Source: Paenibacillus_AM sp052180255 (GTDB lineage: Bacteria > Bacillota > Bacilli > Paenibacillales > NBRC-103111). From it: a DNA stretch of 64,000 nt. The notes beneath the pieces were generated by a model. The model saw only the letters and a program-made list of their open reading frames with translations, did no database searches and was not told the origin of the DNA. Positions 15,949 through 24,483 of the stretch are shown here, in pieces (position 1 is the stretch's first letter; each line of letters opens with the position of its first letter). A program made the translations under genes and the position numbers. The stretch covers positions 2,294,001-2,358,000 of the forward strand of contig NZ_CP197466.1 of NCBI RefSeq assembly GCF_052180255.1, in the 5' to 3' direction.

Positions 15949-17532
15949 CTACCCATGTAAGCCTCCTTCCAATCTAGCACTGGGACGATAGAAACCGACC
16001 GGAATTTGGATTAAGCTAGTTAGTCCACGCTCAGGCATTTTATAGATCTCGTCACTCAATCTAGCGTCATATCCGAGAAGCGGATGTCCTCCCATTCCGA
16101 TCGCGGATGCCGCAAGGACCAACCGTTGCACGAGCATGCCTGCTTCCATCTGTTGAATTCGATATCCTCTATAACCTAGTTCATGAGTAAGATGATCCTT
16201 ATCCCCTGCCACATGAAAGCAAAGCGGGACCTGTTCTAGGTTGACATTATCTGTAGACAAACCAAGCTGCAACCAGAACCGATGATCACCGGGTCGGATT
16301 CTTGCCAGTGAATGATTGAAACTATCGTACCGATAAGCACCATCGGGGATATCTTCGACGTTATGCAAACAGACATATAGAGATACGCGTGGTGCAGATC
16401 TTTCATGTGATCCGTCCAGATCATTGGTGTACAAAAAGGATGCCATCGCCTCTTGCAGCAATTCAGCCAAATGTTTTTGACTTACCTTGCCCATAACAAA
16501 ATCACGATCCGGCGAATGTCGTTTACGACTGATCCAAGCCAAGTCATACGACAACCGCTGCACAGCTGGGAGATTTATTGTTTGGTATTCGCAATCAACA
16601 ATATTCTTACCCCCGATTTGACTTGGAGAAGACTGCAGTGATTCGATCATGGATGCTTCATTCATTCGGATGAGCATTGGATACTCTCTGACCCGCTTAG
16701 ACCGAACGTAGTGGTCAAGATGGATGGATGTAATTTCCTTAGACAATTCGGTGGCGGTGATCGTTTCTTCTACTTCTTCCTTATCGAAAAACCAGCTGGT
16801 TGTCGGTTCCAGCGACAGCGGGATGACCGCGTATACACTCTCTTCTTGTTCAGAAAGACCGAGCAGTTGGTTGATCGCACGATCCATAAACTGGAATATC
16901 ACGCCGGTGGTGATACCGAACCGTTTAGCCACTTCTTGCAGCTGCCCGCTCATTACACCGGCATCCAGCCCTTGCAGACGATAGGAAAAATCATTGTATT
17001 TAAAAAAGTTTTTCCAAAACATCGTCGAAACGAATACAGCACCAAAGCAATCTGACAACTCACATTGATGACCAAGAGCCCGTGTCATATAGGAATCGAA
17101 ATAACCTTCGCGAAGCAGCACCAGTCGGTGGTGGGCCGCATCATAATGATAAATACCCATAGGCAAATCTTCTATTTTCAGATACAAATAGCATTCACTT
17201 GGATACAACGCTCCTCCTGATGGAGCAAAACGCCGGTACATTTGAAGTACGCCTCTTGATGATTCATTCTGAAGGGAAGGAAAGACTACTTGAGACAATT
17301 GCGCGACCCCAAATACATACCAGAGAAAATGACCGATAAGTCGAAGATCCACTTTCTCAGGCGATTTCATATCATCAAGTGTTAGAGGAATTTCATGAGA
17401 TAACGGCACCATCGGCAAGCCGCGATAGAGTTTATATGCAAGAGGTCCATCCTCCCAGTCCACCACCAAGTCAGGCGGTTTGGTTTTGTCAACGTCAAAG
17501 TGAAGATTATGCAAAAATAACTCGAGACTCAT
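15949..17532 (-). CDS. SagB-type thiazoline/oxazoline dehydrogenase
   Basis: A 528-residue protein of the SagB/ThcOx family with two nitroreductase-like halves (roughly residues 60-270 and 310-525). Such enzymes use FMN to oxidise thiazolines or oxazolines in modified peptides to aromatic thiazoles or oxazoles. Visible family blocks are RFAPSGGALYPSECYLYL (first half) and GAYRYDSFNHSLARI and AASAIGMGGHPLLGYD (second half). The ATG at 17532 fits AGGAGG best and lies 14 bases after the YcaO stop codon. It is the last gene of the operon and should act on the peptide encoded at 21613. Confidence 0.9.
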   Translation of the reverse strand: MSLELFLHNLHFDVDKTKPPDLVVDWEDGPLAYKLYRGLPMVPLSHEIPLTLDDMKSPEKVDLRLIGHFLWYVFGVAQLSQVVFPSLQNESSRGVLQMYRRFAPSGGALYPSECYLYLKIEDLPMGIYHYDAAHHRLVLLREGYFDSYMTRALGHQCELSDCFGAVFVSTMFWKNFFKYNDFSYRLQGLDAGVMSGQLQEVAKRFGITTGVIFQFMDRAINQLLGLSEQEESVYAVIPLSLEPTTSWFFDKEEVEETITATELSKEITSIHLDHYVRSKRVREYPMLIRMNEASMIESLQSSPSQIGGKNIVDCEYQTINLPAVQRLSYDLAWISRKRHSPDRDFVMGKVSQKHLAELLQEAMASFLYTNDLDGSHERSAPRVSLYVCLHNVEDIPDGAYRYDSFNHSLARIRPGDHRFWLQLGLSTDNVNLEQVPLCFHVAGDKDHLTHELGYRGYRIQQMEAGMLVQRLVLAASAIGMGGHPLLGYDARLSDEIYKMPERGLTSLIQIPVGFYRPSARLEGGLHG

Positions 17533-17548
17533 CATTCTCCTCCTCGCC

Positions 17549-19492
17549 TTATGGAAACGGATGCGGATCTGGGTTGAGCTGTTCAACCGTTAGTGGCTGG
17601 TTCGTATACCCCAGTTCCATCGGTACCCTGAGCACTCTTTCTAGCCCTGTCACGCGGGTAAAATGATGTCCGAATGTCATCGGAAGCATCCCCGGAATCA
17701 ATATTTTTACACAATAGAGTCCATTTCGACTAAGTTCAGGAGCCGTCACATCCACCACGATCACATCCAGATTTATTCGGGTGAACGCTTGTAAAATATC
17801 CTTCAGATCATTCGTTAAATCAGAATGTCCCGCCTTCCGCTTGAACTGCTCCTCAAATGTCCGCAGCGGACGGCTTTCATCAAGTAAAAATTGCAAACGT
17901 TCTTCTGCTTGCGGCAACCCGTATAGCAAGGAGTGGTCTTCCATTTGGTGCAGTTGGGACGAATCGTGGAACATTCGGACTACATTTTCCCGATTCTCCT
18001 CCAGTTTCTTGTCAAGACTCAGCACCATACCAGATAATTCATGCATGGCACCTTTCACCGCACGGATCGGATCTGGATGCGCGCCGGCGGCACAAATAAG
18101 ATTCACTCCCGATTGTCTTCTATTTTTCGCGATCCCCCATACACTTGGTATCCCATGTTCCATCGTTGCATTAAAGAAATATACGTCGAATCCCGCCACT
18201 GCCCGCATACGATCGATCATCAGCTGCAACTCTTGATCATGCGCGGATGAAAGATCAAGGCGCGGAAGCGGGAGCTTCGCATACCAGGTCATCAGAAATG
18301 AATCACGCTCCACCACTTCCAATAATCCGTAAAAAATCGCTTCCTCCAAACTTCCACCAAGCGCACACCCATTTGAAGATTCAAATACGAAGCGTGATTC
18401 AGAACCCATACCATAATAACCGAGCTGCTCAGGAACGAGAATCGGGCGTTCTTGGCCAAACGAATAACCCCAGACCCAATTGAACGGGTAGTCAGCGTCA
18501 AACGGCTTGAATGGATATCCTGGATTGGCATATTGTTCCTTCGTGTGTAACCCTAACAGAACGGGATCCAGGGCTTGATCTTTCAAATCGCGATAACTGC
18601 TGCGAACGACTGTCCGTTTACCTCGAGGAATCATACTGCTGTACCGCTCCATCCCCTCCAAAATGGCGGTCAACTCGCTCATAGCAAACGAGTGCGTCCG
18701 CCCCGCCGTGCCAACGTCTTCTTTGAACAGTGGCAAATTTACACTCGCGTCTGCAAACGGCGAAACGAGATCCGTCATTTTCCCATTCAAAATGCCTGTA
18801 CGGTAATCCAGATAGTCGTGGATCAGATCTTCCTTCAAGCCATCCAATGATCGAGTACGGTAATTGTCTATGTTCTCTTTCGGTCTAGATTGCAGTAGAA
18901 TTCTAGCTTTTTCCGAGGAATCGTCAGGCAAATGACTGCAAACCGGACATAACGAATCCGGTAGAAAGAAGTGGCGTGTGGTCTCCAACCTGTTTAAATT
19001 GATCAAAAATAAATGTCCGATCGTCTTCGCTAATCGGCCTTGTAGTACGATTCTTGTCTCTTCCGAAAGCAAATGAGCCATTTGCATAAGACCCGTACGG
19101 GACGCCCAGGCATCACTCGAAATTCCACCTTGTGTCGCCAGTTGTAGCTGCAGTTTCTGCATCTCCTGTCGATCGCTCATCGTCATCAAACGGCGTCTGT
19201 CGGCACACTGGGAACACCCCGGCGTTCCCGGTTGAACCAATGGGCCGATAACACCTTCACCAAAAGAAACAAAGCCTCGAAGCCAGGGGATGCCGGTTGG
19301 CTGAAGTATTTTCTCTGCTGTTTGATGGATATCAGGATGCCAGGCATCATGCAGTACCAAAATCAAGTCCGTTGCTTCCGGTACTCCACTCTCAAAATCG
19401 GTCTGGCGAATAACTTCATATTGGCTGCATAGTTCATCGTTTACACAGTCAGCCAGTACCCCTTCTCCAATAATCACGACGACTGCGCTCAC
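17549..19492 (-). CDS. Fused E1-like/YcaO azoline-forming cyclodehydratase
   Basis: A 647-residue fusion. Residues 1-200 are the TOMM leader-peptide-binding (ThiF/E1-like) partner with two CxxC zinc pairs (GCSQC near 92-96 and CPVC near 182-185). Residues 210-647 are the YcaO domain, which uses ATP to cyclise cysteines. The C-terminus ends PDPHPFP, matching the proline-rich tail that YcaO cyclodehydratases need for activity. The start is a GTG overlapping the TGA of the preceding gene (GTGA), with AAGGAGG upstream, so the genes are translationally coupled. Confidence 0.93.
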   Translation of the reverse strand: MSAVVVIIGEGVLADCVNDELCSQYEVIRQTDFESGVPEATDLILVLHDAWHPDIHQTAEKILQPTGIPWLRGFVSFGEGVIGPLVQPGTPGCSQCADRRRLMTMSDRQEMQKLQLQLATQGGISSDAWASRTGLMQMAHLLSEETRIVLQGRLAKTIGHLFLINLNRLETTRHFFLPDSLCPVCSHLPDDSSEKARILLQSRPKENIDNYRTRSLDGLKEDLIHDYLDYRTGILNGKMTDLVSPFADASVNLPLFKEDVGTAGRTHSFAMSELTAILEGMERYSSMIPRGKRTVVRSSYRDLKDQALDPVLLGLHTKEQYANPGYPFKPFDADYPFNWVWGYSFGQERPILVPEQLGYYGMGSESRFVFESSNGCALGGSLEEAIFYGLLEVVERDSFLMTWYAKLPLPRLDLSSAHDQELQLMIDRMRAVAGFDVYFFNATMEHGIPSVWGIAKNRRQSGVNLICAAGAHPDPIRAVKGAMHELSGMVLSLDKKLEENRENVVRMFHDSSQLHQMEDHSLLYGLPQAEERLQFLLDESRPLRTFEEQFKRKAGHSDLTNDLKDILQAFTRINLDVIVVDVTAPELSRNGLYCVKILIPGMLPMTFGHHFTRVTGLERVLRVPMELGYTNQPLTVEQLNPDPHPFP

Positions 19493-21453
19493 CGGTTTTC
19501 CTCCTTTTGCAGTAGTACCCCGAACACACCTGCCAGTTCATCTTTAAGAAATGGTTCCACTGCTAGATCGAATACCAATGGCTGTACGTGGTTTTGTTTT
19601 AATACCTGCCAAGCAGACTGAATGGCTTCAGATGCATGACTCATAACGTCATAAGCTGGGATGCCTAATCTTATCGGCGCTTTTTCTTCCATGTTAATAG
19701 ACGTTACCTTCAATACTTTTGCCTTGCTAATAGCCGACTGGTTTTGTGCCTGAAACAACGCCTGTTGCAATGCATCCCGCATCGATTGGGTAACATTCAG
19801 GCCAATACCACCAAACCAGCGATCGCCCATGCCGATCCATACGACTGGGAATCCGAATACTGCTTCCCCCAACCCGATCTTCGGCTCACCTTCCCTAGTA
19901 GTTAATGCCTTTAAATAAAATTGACATCGCTCATCTTCTATTGTAGACAACAGTACCGGAACAACAGAGGGGAGTTGAGTATGCAGTCGCTTGAGCAGTT
20001 CATCGTTCAAACTCTGATGCAATCCTCTGCAGACGCCTTCTGCTACCGTTTCTCCAGCCCCTACACCGACAAATTCCTTTTGATCTACCGCCTTACCCCC
20101 TGTTCCTTGTTCGGTAAGAAGCTTTTGAACGATTGGATCGGTTATACGCGACACATACGTTTCTATCCCTACAAGCCCTGCTTCCCGTCGTGCCACCTCA
20201 TGCGTCATATCCACACATACTAGCTCTGACAGCACTTTGGCCGGTCCCTCAGAGAGCGGGTCAACAACCTGAATACGACACTGAGCAAGAGGGATCTGTA
20301 TCAGATCCCCTTCATCCCAAATATGGAAGATCCCTGTTTGCTGCGACGTTAGACCACTAAAAAAAGTAAGCAATCCATCCTCCCTTTTGCTTGAGCTTTG
20401 TAAGAATTTCAGCTCTATATTTGGCATCTTCGTAACTTCAGCACGTTCAGTAACAAGCGGATGCGGAACAAACGGGTGCCATTTACCCTCCAATGTCTCC
20501 AGATCAAACAGGAATATCTGATGTTTCTGTTCCGATTCCGTCACTCCGGTAATCTTCTTGAAACTCTCGAACACGATCACATTCGCCAACATCGCTTCTG
20601 CGGTTGAAGATGAAACCTCTGTGTGGGAATGGTTGTAAACCACAGATTGATGAACACGACGCCATGCCGACTCCCAACATCCTTCAAAATCAGGATGCAC
20701 AATCGGACCCGCCATGCCAACCTGCTGAAAACAGACGGCTGGCAGAAACATTTTCTGCTTTTCCCTGCACGCCTGATGAAGGAGTCGTAGTGTTTCTAGC
20801 TCGTTTTCCTGCGACACATACAATATATAATCAAAAGGTTTCACTACCTCTGACAAAGAAAATGCGTCCACATTTGGCAGAAAAACTTCCTCTAACGTCA
20901 CTTCTGAATCCGTTTTGCGAGCATGTTCTTCGAGCTCCGACAACCGTTGTCTGTTTGTATGTTCTGCATCCGTAATCAGCATGTTGATCTTAGGCAGTCC
21001 CGATTCTAGCAACGCGGAAATGAGCGAAACAAAAAACGGTCCCGAACCTACCGCCAACACTTTTGTTTGCCTGTAACACTGAAATCGATATGCGCCCGAA
21101 TTGCAGAAATGATCCAAAAATTCAATTTGAGAAGCATATTTCGTCAGAATCGATTCCTGTAACTGATGCGCAGTATCTTGGCTCACATCCCGTACGAAAC
21201 CATTGCGGTATAACGTTTCGGCGATGTCGAATATCTGGTTACGATATGGCGTCGGTAACCCGTCAGTCAATTCCATAAGGGAATGTTCCCCATCGAACAA
21301 GGGCAGCAGTTTTTCAATCCATTGGTCAATTCCTTCCCCTTCCATGCGGAACGAGCTTGTATTGTTTCGGAAGTACACGTCTCCTTTAGGATCGGTGTTA
21401 TAAAAAGTATCCCGTTTTACTTTTAAGCGCATAGTTACGTTCATATTTGACAT
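19489..21453 (-). CDS. ThiF-like thiazole-containing bacteriocin maturation protein
   Basis: A 654-residue protein matching the ocin-ThiF-like family that accompanies heterocycloanthracin-type clusters. The N-terminal 120 residues look like a precursor-recognition domain (RNTSSFRMEGEGIDQW). An E1-like Rossmann region follows (KVLAVGSGPFFVSLISALLES), and then a long C-terminal part of unknown role. AGGAGG precedes the ATG. It is thought to bring the precursor to the cyclodehydratase. It follows the precursor gene after an intrinsic terminator, so it is likely expressed by read-through at a lower level. Confidence 0.87.
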   Translation of the reverse strand: MSNMNVTMRLKVKRDTFYNTDPKGDVYFRNNTSSFRMEGEGIDQWIEKLLPLFDGEHSLMELTDGLPTPYRNQIFDIAETLYRNGFVRDVSQDTAHQLQESILTKYASQIEFLDHFCNSGAYRFQCYRQTKVLAVGSGPFFVSLISALLESGLPKINMLITDAEHTNRQRLSELEEHARKTDSEVTLEEVFLPNVDAFSLSEVVKPFDYILYVSQENELETLRLLHQACREKQKMFLPAVCFQQVGMAGPIVHPDFEGCWESAWRRVHQSVVYNHSHTEVSSSTAEAMLANVIVFESFKKITGVTESEQKHQIFLFDLETLEGKWHPFVPHPLVTERAEVTKMPNIELKFLQSSSKREDGLLTFFSGLTSQQTGIFHIWDEGDLIQIPLAQCRIQVVDPLSEGPAKVLSELVCVDMTHEVARREAGLVGIETYVSRITDPIVQKLLTEQGTGGKAVDQKEFVGVGAGETVAEGVCRGLHQSLNDELLKRLHTQLPSVVPVLLSTIEDERCQFYLKALTTREGEPKIGLGEAVFGFPVVWIGMGDRWFGGIGLNVTQSMRDALQQALFQAQNQSAISKAKVLKVTSINMEEKAPIRLGIPAYDVMSHASEAIQSAWQVLKQNHVQPLVFDLAVEPFLKDELAGVFGVLLQKEENR

Positions 21454-21541
21454 TCGATTCCTCCTCCGTTCTAAGATCGCAAGTCTTTATTAGGTAATTT
21501 TATGTACGGCTATTTGTCCTTCATGTCTGGCAGGCAAAAGA

Positions 21542-21575
21542 AAATCCCCAACAACCAATAAGGCGCTGGGGATTT
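21542..21575 (-). terminator. Attenuating terminator between TOMM precursor and enzymes
   Basis: AAATCCCCA (21542-21550) pairs with TGGGGATTT (21567-21575). On the minus strand it is followed by TCTTTT. Its position would give more precursor mRNA than enzyme mRNA. Confidence 0.8.
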
Positions 21576-21612
21576 CCTTTCATAGCATAAAAACCTCACA
21601 TATTCATCACCC

Positions 21613-21852
21613 TTAACGACAATGATGGCAGGTTTGGCAGTTATGGCAATTCATACAGTTATGGCAGTTTTGACAGTTATGGCAATTATGGCAGTTAAAG
21701 CAATTATGACAGTGGAAGCAGTTGAAGAAGCAATTGACACAAAAGAAGCAAAGCCTAGCATCTTGTGGGTTCTGAGCTGTCAGAGAAGCTAACTCCCCTG
21801 CTTGAAATGAGCTAACATTTAAGTTTTGTAGATCTTTCTTGAAATCGTCCAT
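21613..21852 (-). CDS. TOMM precursor peptide, Cys/His/Asn-repeat core
   Basis: Seventy-nine residues. The leader (about 1-34, MDDFKKDLQNLNVSSFQAGE...) ends DARL and resembles heterocycloanthracin/sonorensin leaders. The core holds 15 cysteines at 35, 38, 41 and then every third position from 45 to 78. The spacers are mostly HN, with FN, QN and MN; eight His and ten Asn fall in the core region. There is no Ser and one Thr (74), so modification would give almost only thiazoles. CGGAGG precedes the ATG. The gene lies just upstream of three modifying enzymes. No export gene is adjacent. Confidence 0.93.
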   Translation of the reverse strand: MDDFKKDLQNLNVSSFQAGELASLTAQNPQDARLCFFCVNCFFNCFHCHNCFNCHNCHNCQNCHNCMNCHNCQTCHHCR

Positions 21853-21866
21853 TTTGACAACCTCCG

Positions 21867-21951
21867 AATTAGTAATGATAATGCACTATCCTTGGTAATA
21901 ACGCCTACTCCATGACAGAGTATGATCCGGGATAGGCACTGGTTACTAATT
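21867..21951 (-). promoter_or_regulatory. Nested hairpin in the TOMM precursor mRNA leader
   Basis: AATTAGTAA (21867-21875) pairs with TTACTAATT (21943-21951). Inside, TGC-A-CTATCC pairs with GGATAGGCA with one bulge, and TACTC (21906-21910) pairs with GAGTA (21918-21922). The structure ends at the ribosome binding site (21861-21866). TAATGATAAT (21873-21882) also resembles a Fur half-site. Its function is inferred; it could control translation, stability or binding by a repressor. Confidence 0.5.
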
Positions 21952-21989
21952 TCTACACTAATTTTTTTGTTATCGCTTGGGGTGATTAT

Positions 21990-22028
21990 AAAAAAAGGAC
22001 ATTCAAACCGATTTTGGTCTGAATGTCC
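21990..22028 (-). terminator. Terminator after efeB
   Basis: GGACATTCA-ACC (21997-22008) pairs with GGT-TGAATGTCC (22016-22028). A T-run follows on the minus strand. It separates the iron operon from the TOMM operon. Confidence 0.85.
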
Positions 22029-22034
22029 ATTTTA

Positions 22035-23273
22035 TTAAGATTCAAAAATACTTTGTCCGATATATTCGCCTTCACGCAGTCCCCTTGGGCATGCAAACAG
22101 TGCACTGGCTACATGAGACGTATACGCATTGAGTTTATCTTGATTTTGCATCAACCGCAGCATAGGTATAAGCTGCTGGTCCGGATTCTTTTGAAAGCTG
22201 AGGAACAATAGACCCGCATCCACATGACCTGTACGTGGATCGACACCTTCTGTGTAAGAATATGCTCTGCGGTGAATTTGCTGTTTGGACTCCTTCGCTA
22301 ATCGAACGTGTGCATCCGCTGGCATTTTGGATATATCAGGTGTATCGAACTCATTCTTTGCCCCATACGGAGCACCTGACTCCTTGGATCGTCCGAATGT
22401 GTCCTCCTGATCGGAATACGCTGATCGGTCCCATACCTCTAGCAGCATTCGAATCTTGCGATAGGCCAGATATGTGCCGCCTTTTAACCAACTCGGTTCA
22501 CCTTCATCTGCCCATACGACATCATCGTAGCCCTGTGTATGCTGATGAAGCTTATTGGCCGTTCCGTCTTTGAAACCAAACAAATTCCGTGGTGTCTGAT
22601 TTCCAACCCCACTGGTGAAGCCTTCCTGCATCCATTTCAACGTAGCTACACCTGTCGATAACCGAATGAAATTACGAACTGCGTGAAAAGCAACTTGCTG
22701 ATCATCCGCACACACTTGCACGCAGACATCCCCACCAGATATCGATAAATCAAGTTTCTCACGCGGCATACGTGGAATATCCTTCAAGTAACGAGGCGCC
22801 TTAGCGGCAATACCGAACCGATCTTTGCCTCCATCATTGAAAAATGAAGGTCCAAATCCGAATGTAACCGTCAACTTAGAAGCAGGAAGATCCATCGTTT
22901 CACCAGTATCACTCGGAGGTACTAACGGATTACCCCCCGACTTCATATTCCCACCTGCGGTACTCAAATCGCAGAACTTCGTCCAATCACGGAATAGTCG
23001 AATCACGTCTGCTCGCTCCGACGCGATTATGCGAAAGCTTGCTATATACATATAAGTCTGTTGTGGGGTAATAATGCCTGCTTGGTGTTTGCCATACATC
23101 GCAATCCGATCACCTTTAGTTTGATTGGATTCTTTGACTTCTTCAGAGGGGCTTGCCATCCCCATGAATACACCCATTCCAGCTGCACCCATCGCGATTC
23201 CGGTACCCGTAACTGCGGTTAATTTTAAGAAATCCCTGCGGGATAGTTCTGTTTTTTTAGACTTTGATTCCAT
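22035..23273 (-). CDS. efeB: EfeB, Tat-exported DyP-type haem peroxidase
   Basis: A 412-residue DyP-type peroxidase exported folded by the Tat pathway; the signal has SRRDFLKLTAVTGTGIAMG at residues 12-30. The DyP hallmark GxxDG is present as GFKDGT, and the C-terminal half has the conserved SYTEGVDPRTG and GLLFLSFQ. EfeB oxidises ferrous iron or releases iron from haem for uptake by EfeUO. The ATG at 23273 has GGAGA upstream. It is the third gene of efeUOB and ends in its own terminator. Fur control is expected from the box upstream of efeU. Confidence 0.92.
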   Translation of the reverse strand: MESKSKKTELSRRDFLKLTAVTGTGIAMGAAGMGVFMGMASPSEEVKESNQTKGDRIAMYGKHQAGIITPQQTYMYIASFRIIASERADVIRLFRDWTKFCDLSTAGGNMKSGGNPLVPPSDTGETMDLPASKLTVTFGFGPSFFNDGGKDRFGIAAKAPRYLKDIPRMPREKLDLSISGGDVCVQVCADDQQVAFHAVRNFIRLSTGVATLKWMQEGFTSGVGNQTPRNLFGFKDGTANKLHQHTQGYDDVVWADEGEPSWLKGGTYLAYRKIRMLLEVWDRSAYSDQEDTFGRSKESGAPYGAKNEFDTPDISKMPADAHVRLAKESKQQIHRRAYSYTEGVDPRTGHVDAGLLFLSFQKNPDQQLIPMLRLMQNQDKLNAYTSHVASALFACPRGLREGEYIGQSIFES

Positions 23274-23294
23274 TATTCTCACTCTCCTGCCGAT

Positions 23295-24470
23295 CTAGAG
23301 GATGCTTGCCGTCTGATTCATCAGGTTAGACAGTTGGCTGAGCTGATCGCTGATCTGACGAATTTGTTCCGTAGTCAATTGGTCATATGTGATGTATTGT
23401 CCATTTTTTTGATATTGAAGGAGTATCTGTTCCATAGCCAAGAACTGTTTATCCAGTTGCGTGCCAAGATCCGGATTCTTCTCATTCAGCGCAGGAATAA
23501 TGGCCAGATAGACTGTCTTCGAGCCATTCACATTCGCTGCGAGATCGACTAGATCCGTACGCGAGTACAACTCTTCTTCACCAGTAATCTTGGATGTTGC
23601 CGCTTCGTTAAGCAGTTCCATCGCACCAGCAACCATCGCTTTTGGCTCCAACTGCAAGGATTTCACTTGCTTTTGCAATTCTTCGGTATCTTTAACGAGC
23701 TGATCTGCATACTTGCCTTGACCCTCAAGCGACTTATCTACCCAGAGAGCTTTCTCAATACGATGGTACCCCGTCCAATCTTTTACGTTCTCTACATCAG
23801 CTTCACGTGCATCAATCTTCGGATCAAGTTCACCGAAACTCTCAGCGATCGGCTCAATTGTTTCAAAGTAAACACGTGCCTTCGTGTATTCCAGCTTTGC
23901 CTGTTCGATATTGCCTGATTTAACAGCTGCAGCGAATACCTTTGTCTGGGCAACGAACAGATCCGCCTGCTCATCAACGAAGGCTTTATAATTCGCTACT
24001 GCTTTTGTTAACAACTCAGATGTATTCCCCGTCGTTTCCTTCGCATTCTTCAGCTTCAACAGTGCCTCCTGCAAACGACTAGCCGTAACCTTCAGGACAT
24101 CGAAATCTACCTTATCATAAGCGGAAGCGGAAAAGATCGGCATTTCATATTTCTCTACATCCGTATATTCTAACGGGAATACTTGTCGCACAGTATTCTC
24201 ATACGAGAGCCAGATGTCATTAATCGACTTCCCGAGAAGCTTCACCTGCGCCGCATCTTGATTCTTAATCGCTTCCTCCAACTTCTTAGCTTCTGCTTGC
24301 ATTTTGTCGGTACCTTGTTGGATCACATTCTTATTATCCAATGGTGCCTGACCCGGTGTCTCAGTTACCTTCTGATCGGCAACTGGTTTATTAGCTGCAC
24401 TCCCACAGCCGCTTAGAAGCAATATACTTGCAAGTGAAACTGACATGATCGTTGTTAATCCTTTTACCAT
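23295..24470 (-). CDS. efeO: EfeO/EfeM-type iron-binding lipoprotein
   Basis: A 391-residue lipoprotein with lipobox LLSGC near residue 20 and an M75/imelysin-like helical domain carrying the HxxE iron motif in YHRIEKALW. It has no N-terminal cupredoxin domain, so it is the short EfeM form. It captures iron outside the membrane and hands it to the permease. GGGGGAA precedes the ATG at 24470, which lies 13 bases after the efeU stop. The operon order is efeU-efeO-efeB. Confidence 0.9.
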   Translation of the reverse strand: MVKGLTTIMSVSLASILLLSGCGSAANKPVADQKVTETPGQAPLDNKNVIQQGTDKMQAEAKKLEEAIKNQDAAQVKLLGKSINDIWLSYENTVRQVFPLEYTDVEKYEMPIFSASAYDKVDFDVLKVTASRLQEALLKLKNAKETTGNTSELLTKAVANYKAFVDEQADLFVAQTKVFAAAVKSGNIEQAKLEYTKARVYFETIEPIAESFGELDPKIDAREADVENVKDWTGYHRIEKALWVDKSLEGQGKYADQLVKDTEELQKQVKSLQLEPKAMVAGAMELLNEAATSKITGEEELYSRTDLVDLAANVNGSKTVYLAIIPALNEKNPDLGTQLDKQFLAMEQILLQYQKNGQYITYDQLTTEQIRQISDQLSQLSNLMNQTASIL

Positions 24471-24483
24471 TGTAATTCCCCCA

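Noticed and set aside
21613..21760. Nine-base periodic repeats resembling a minisatellite or CRISPR-like array
   Set aside because: The period comes from Cys-X-X codon triplets in the TOMM core; there are no unique spacers of CRISPR length.
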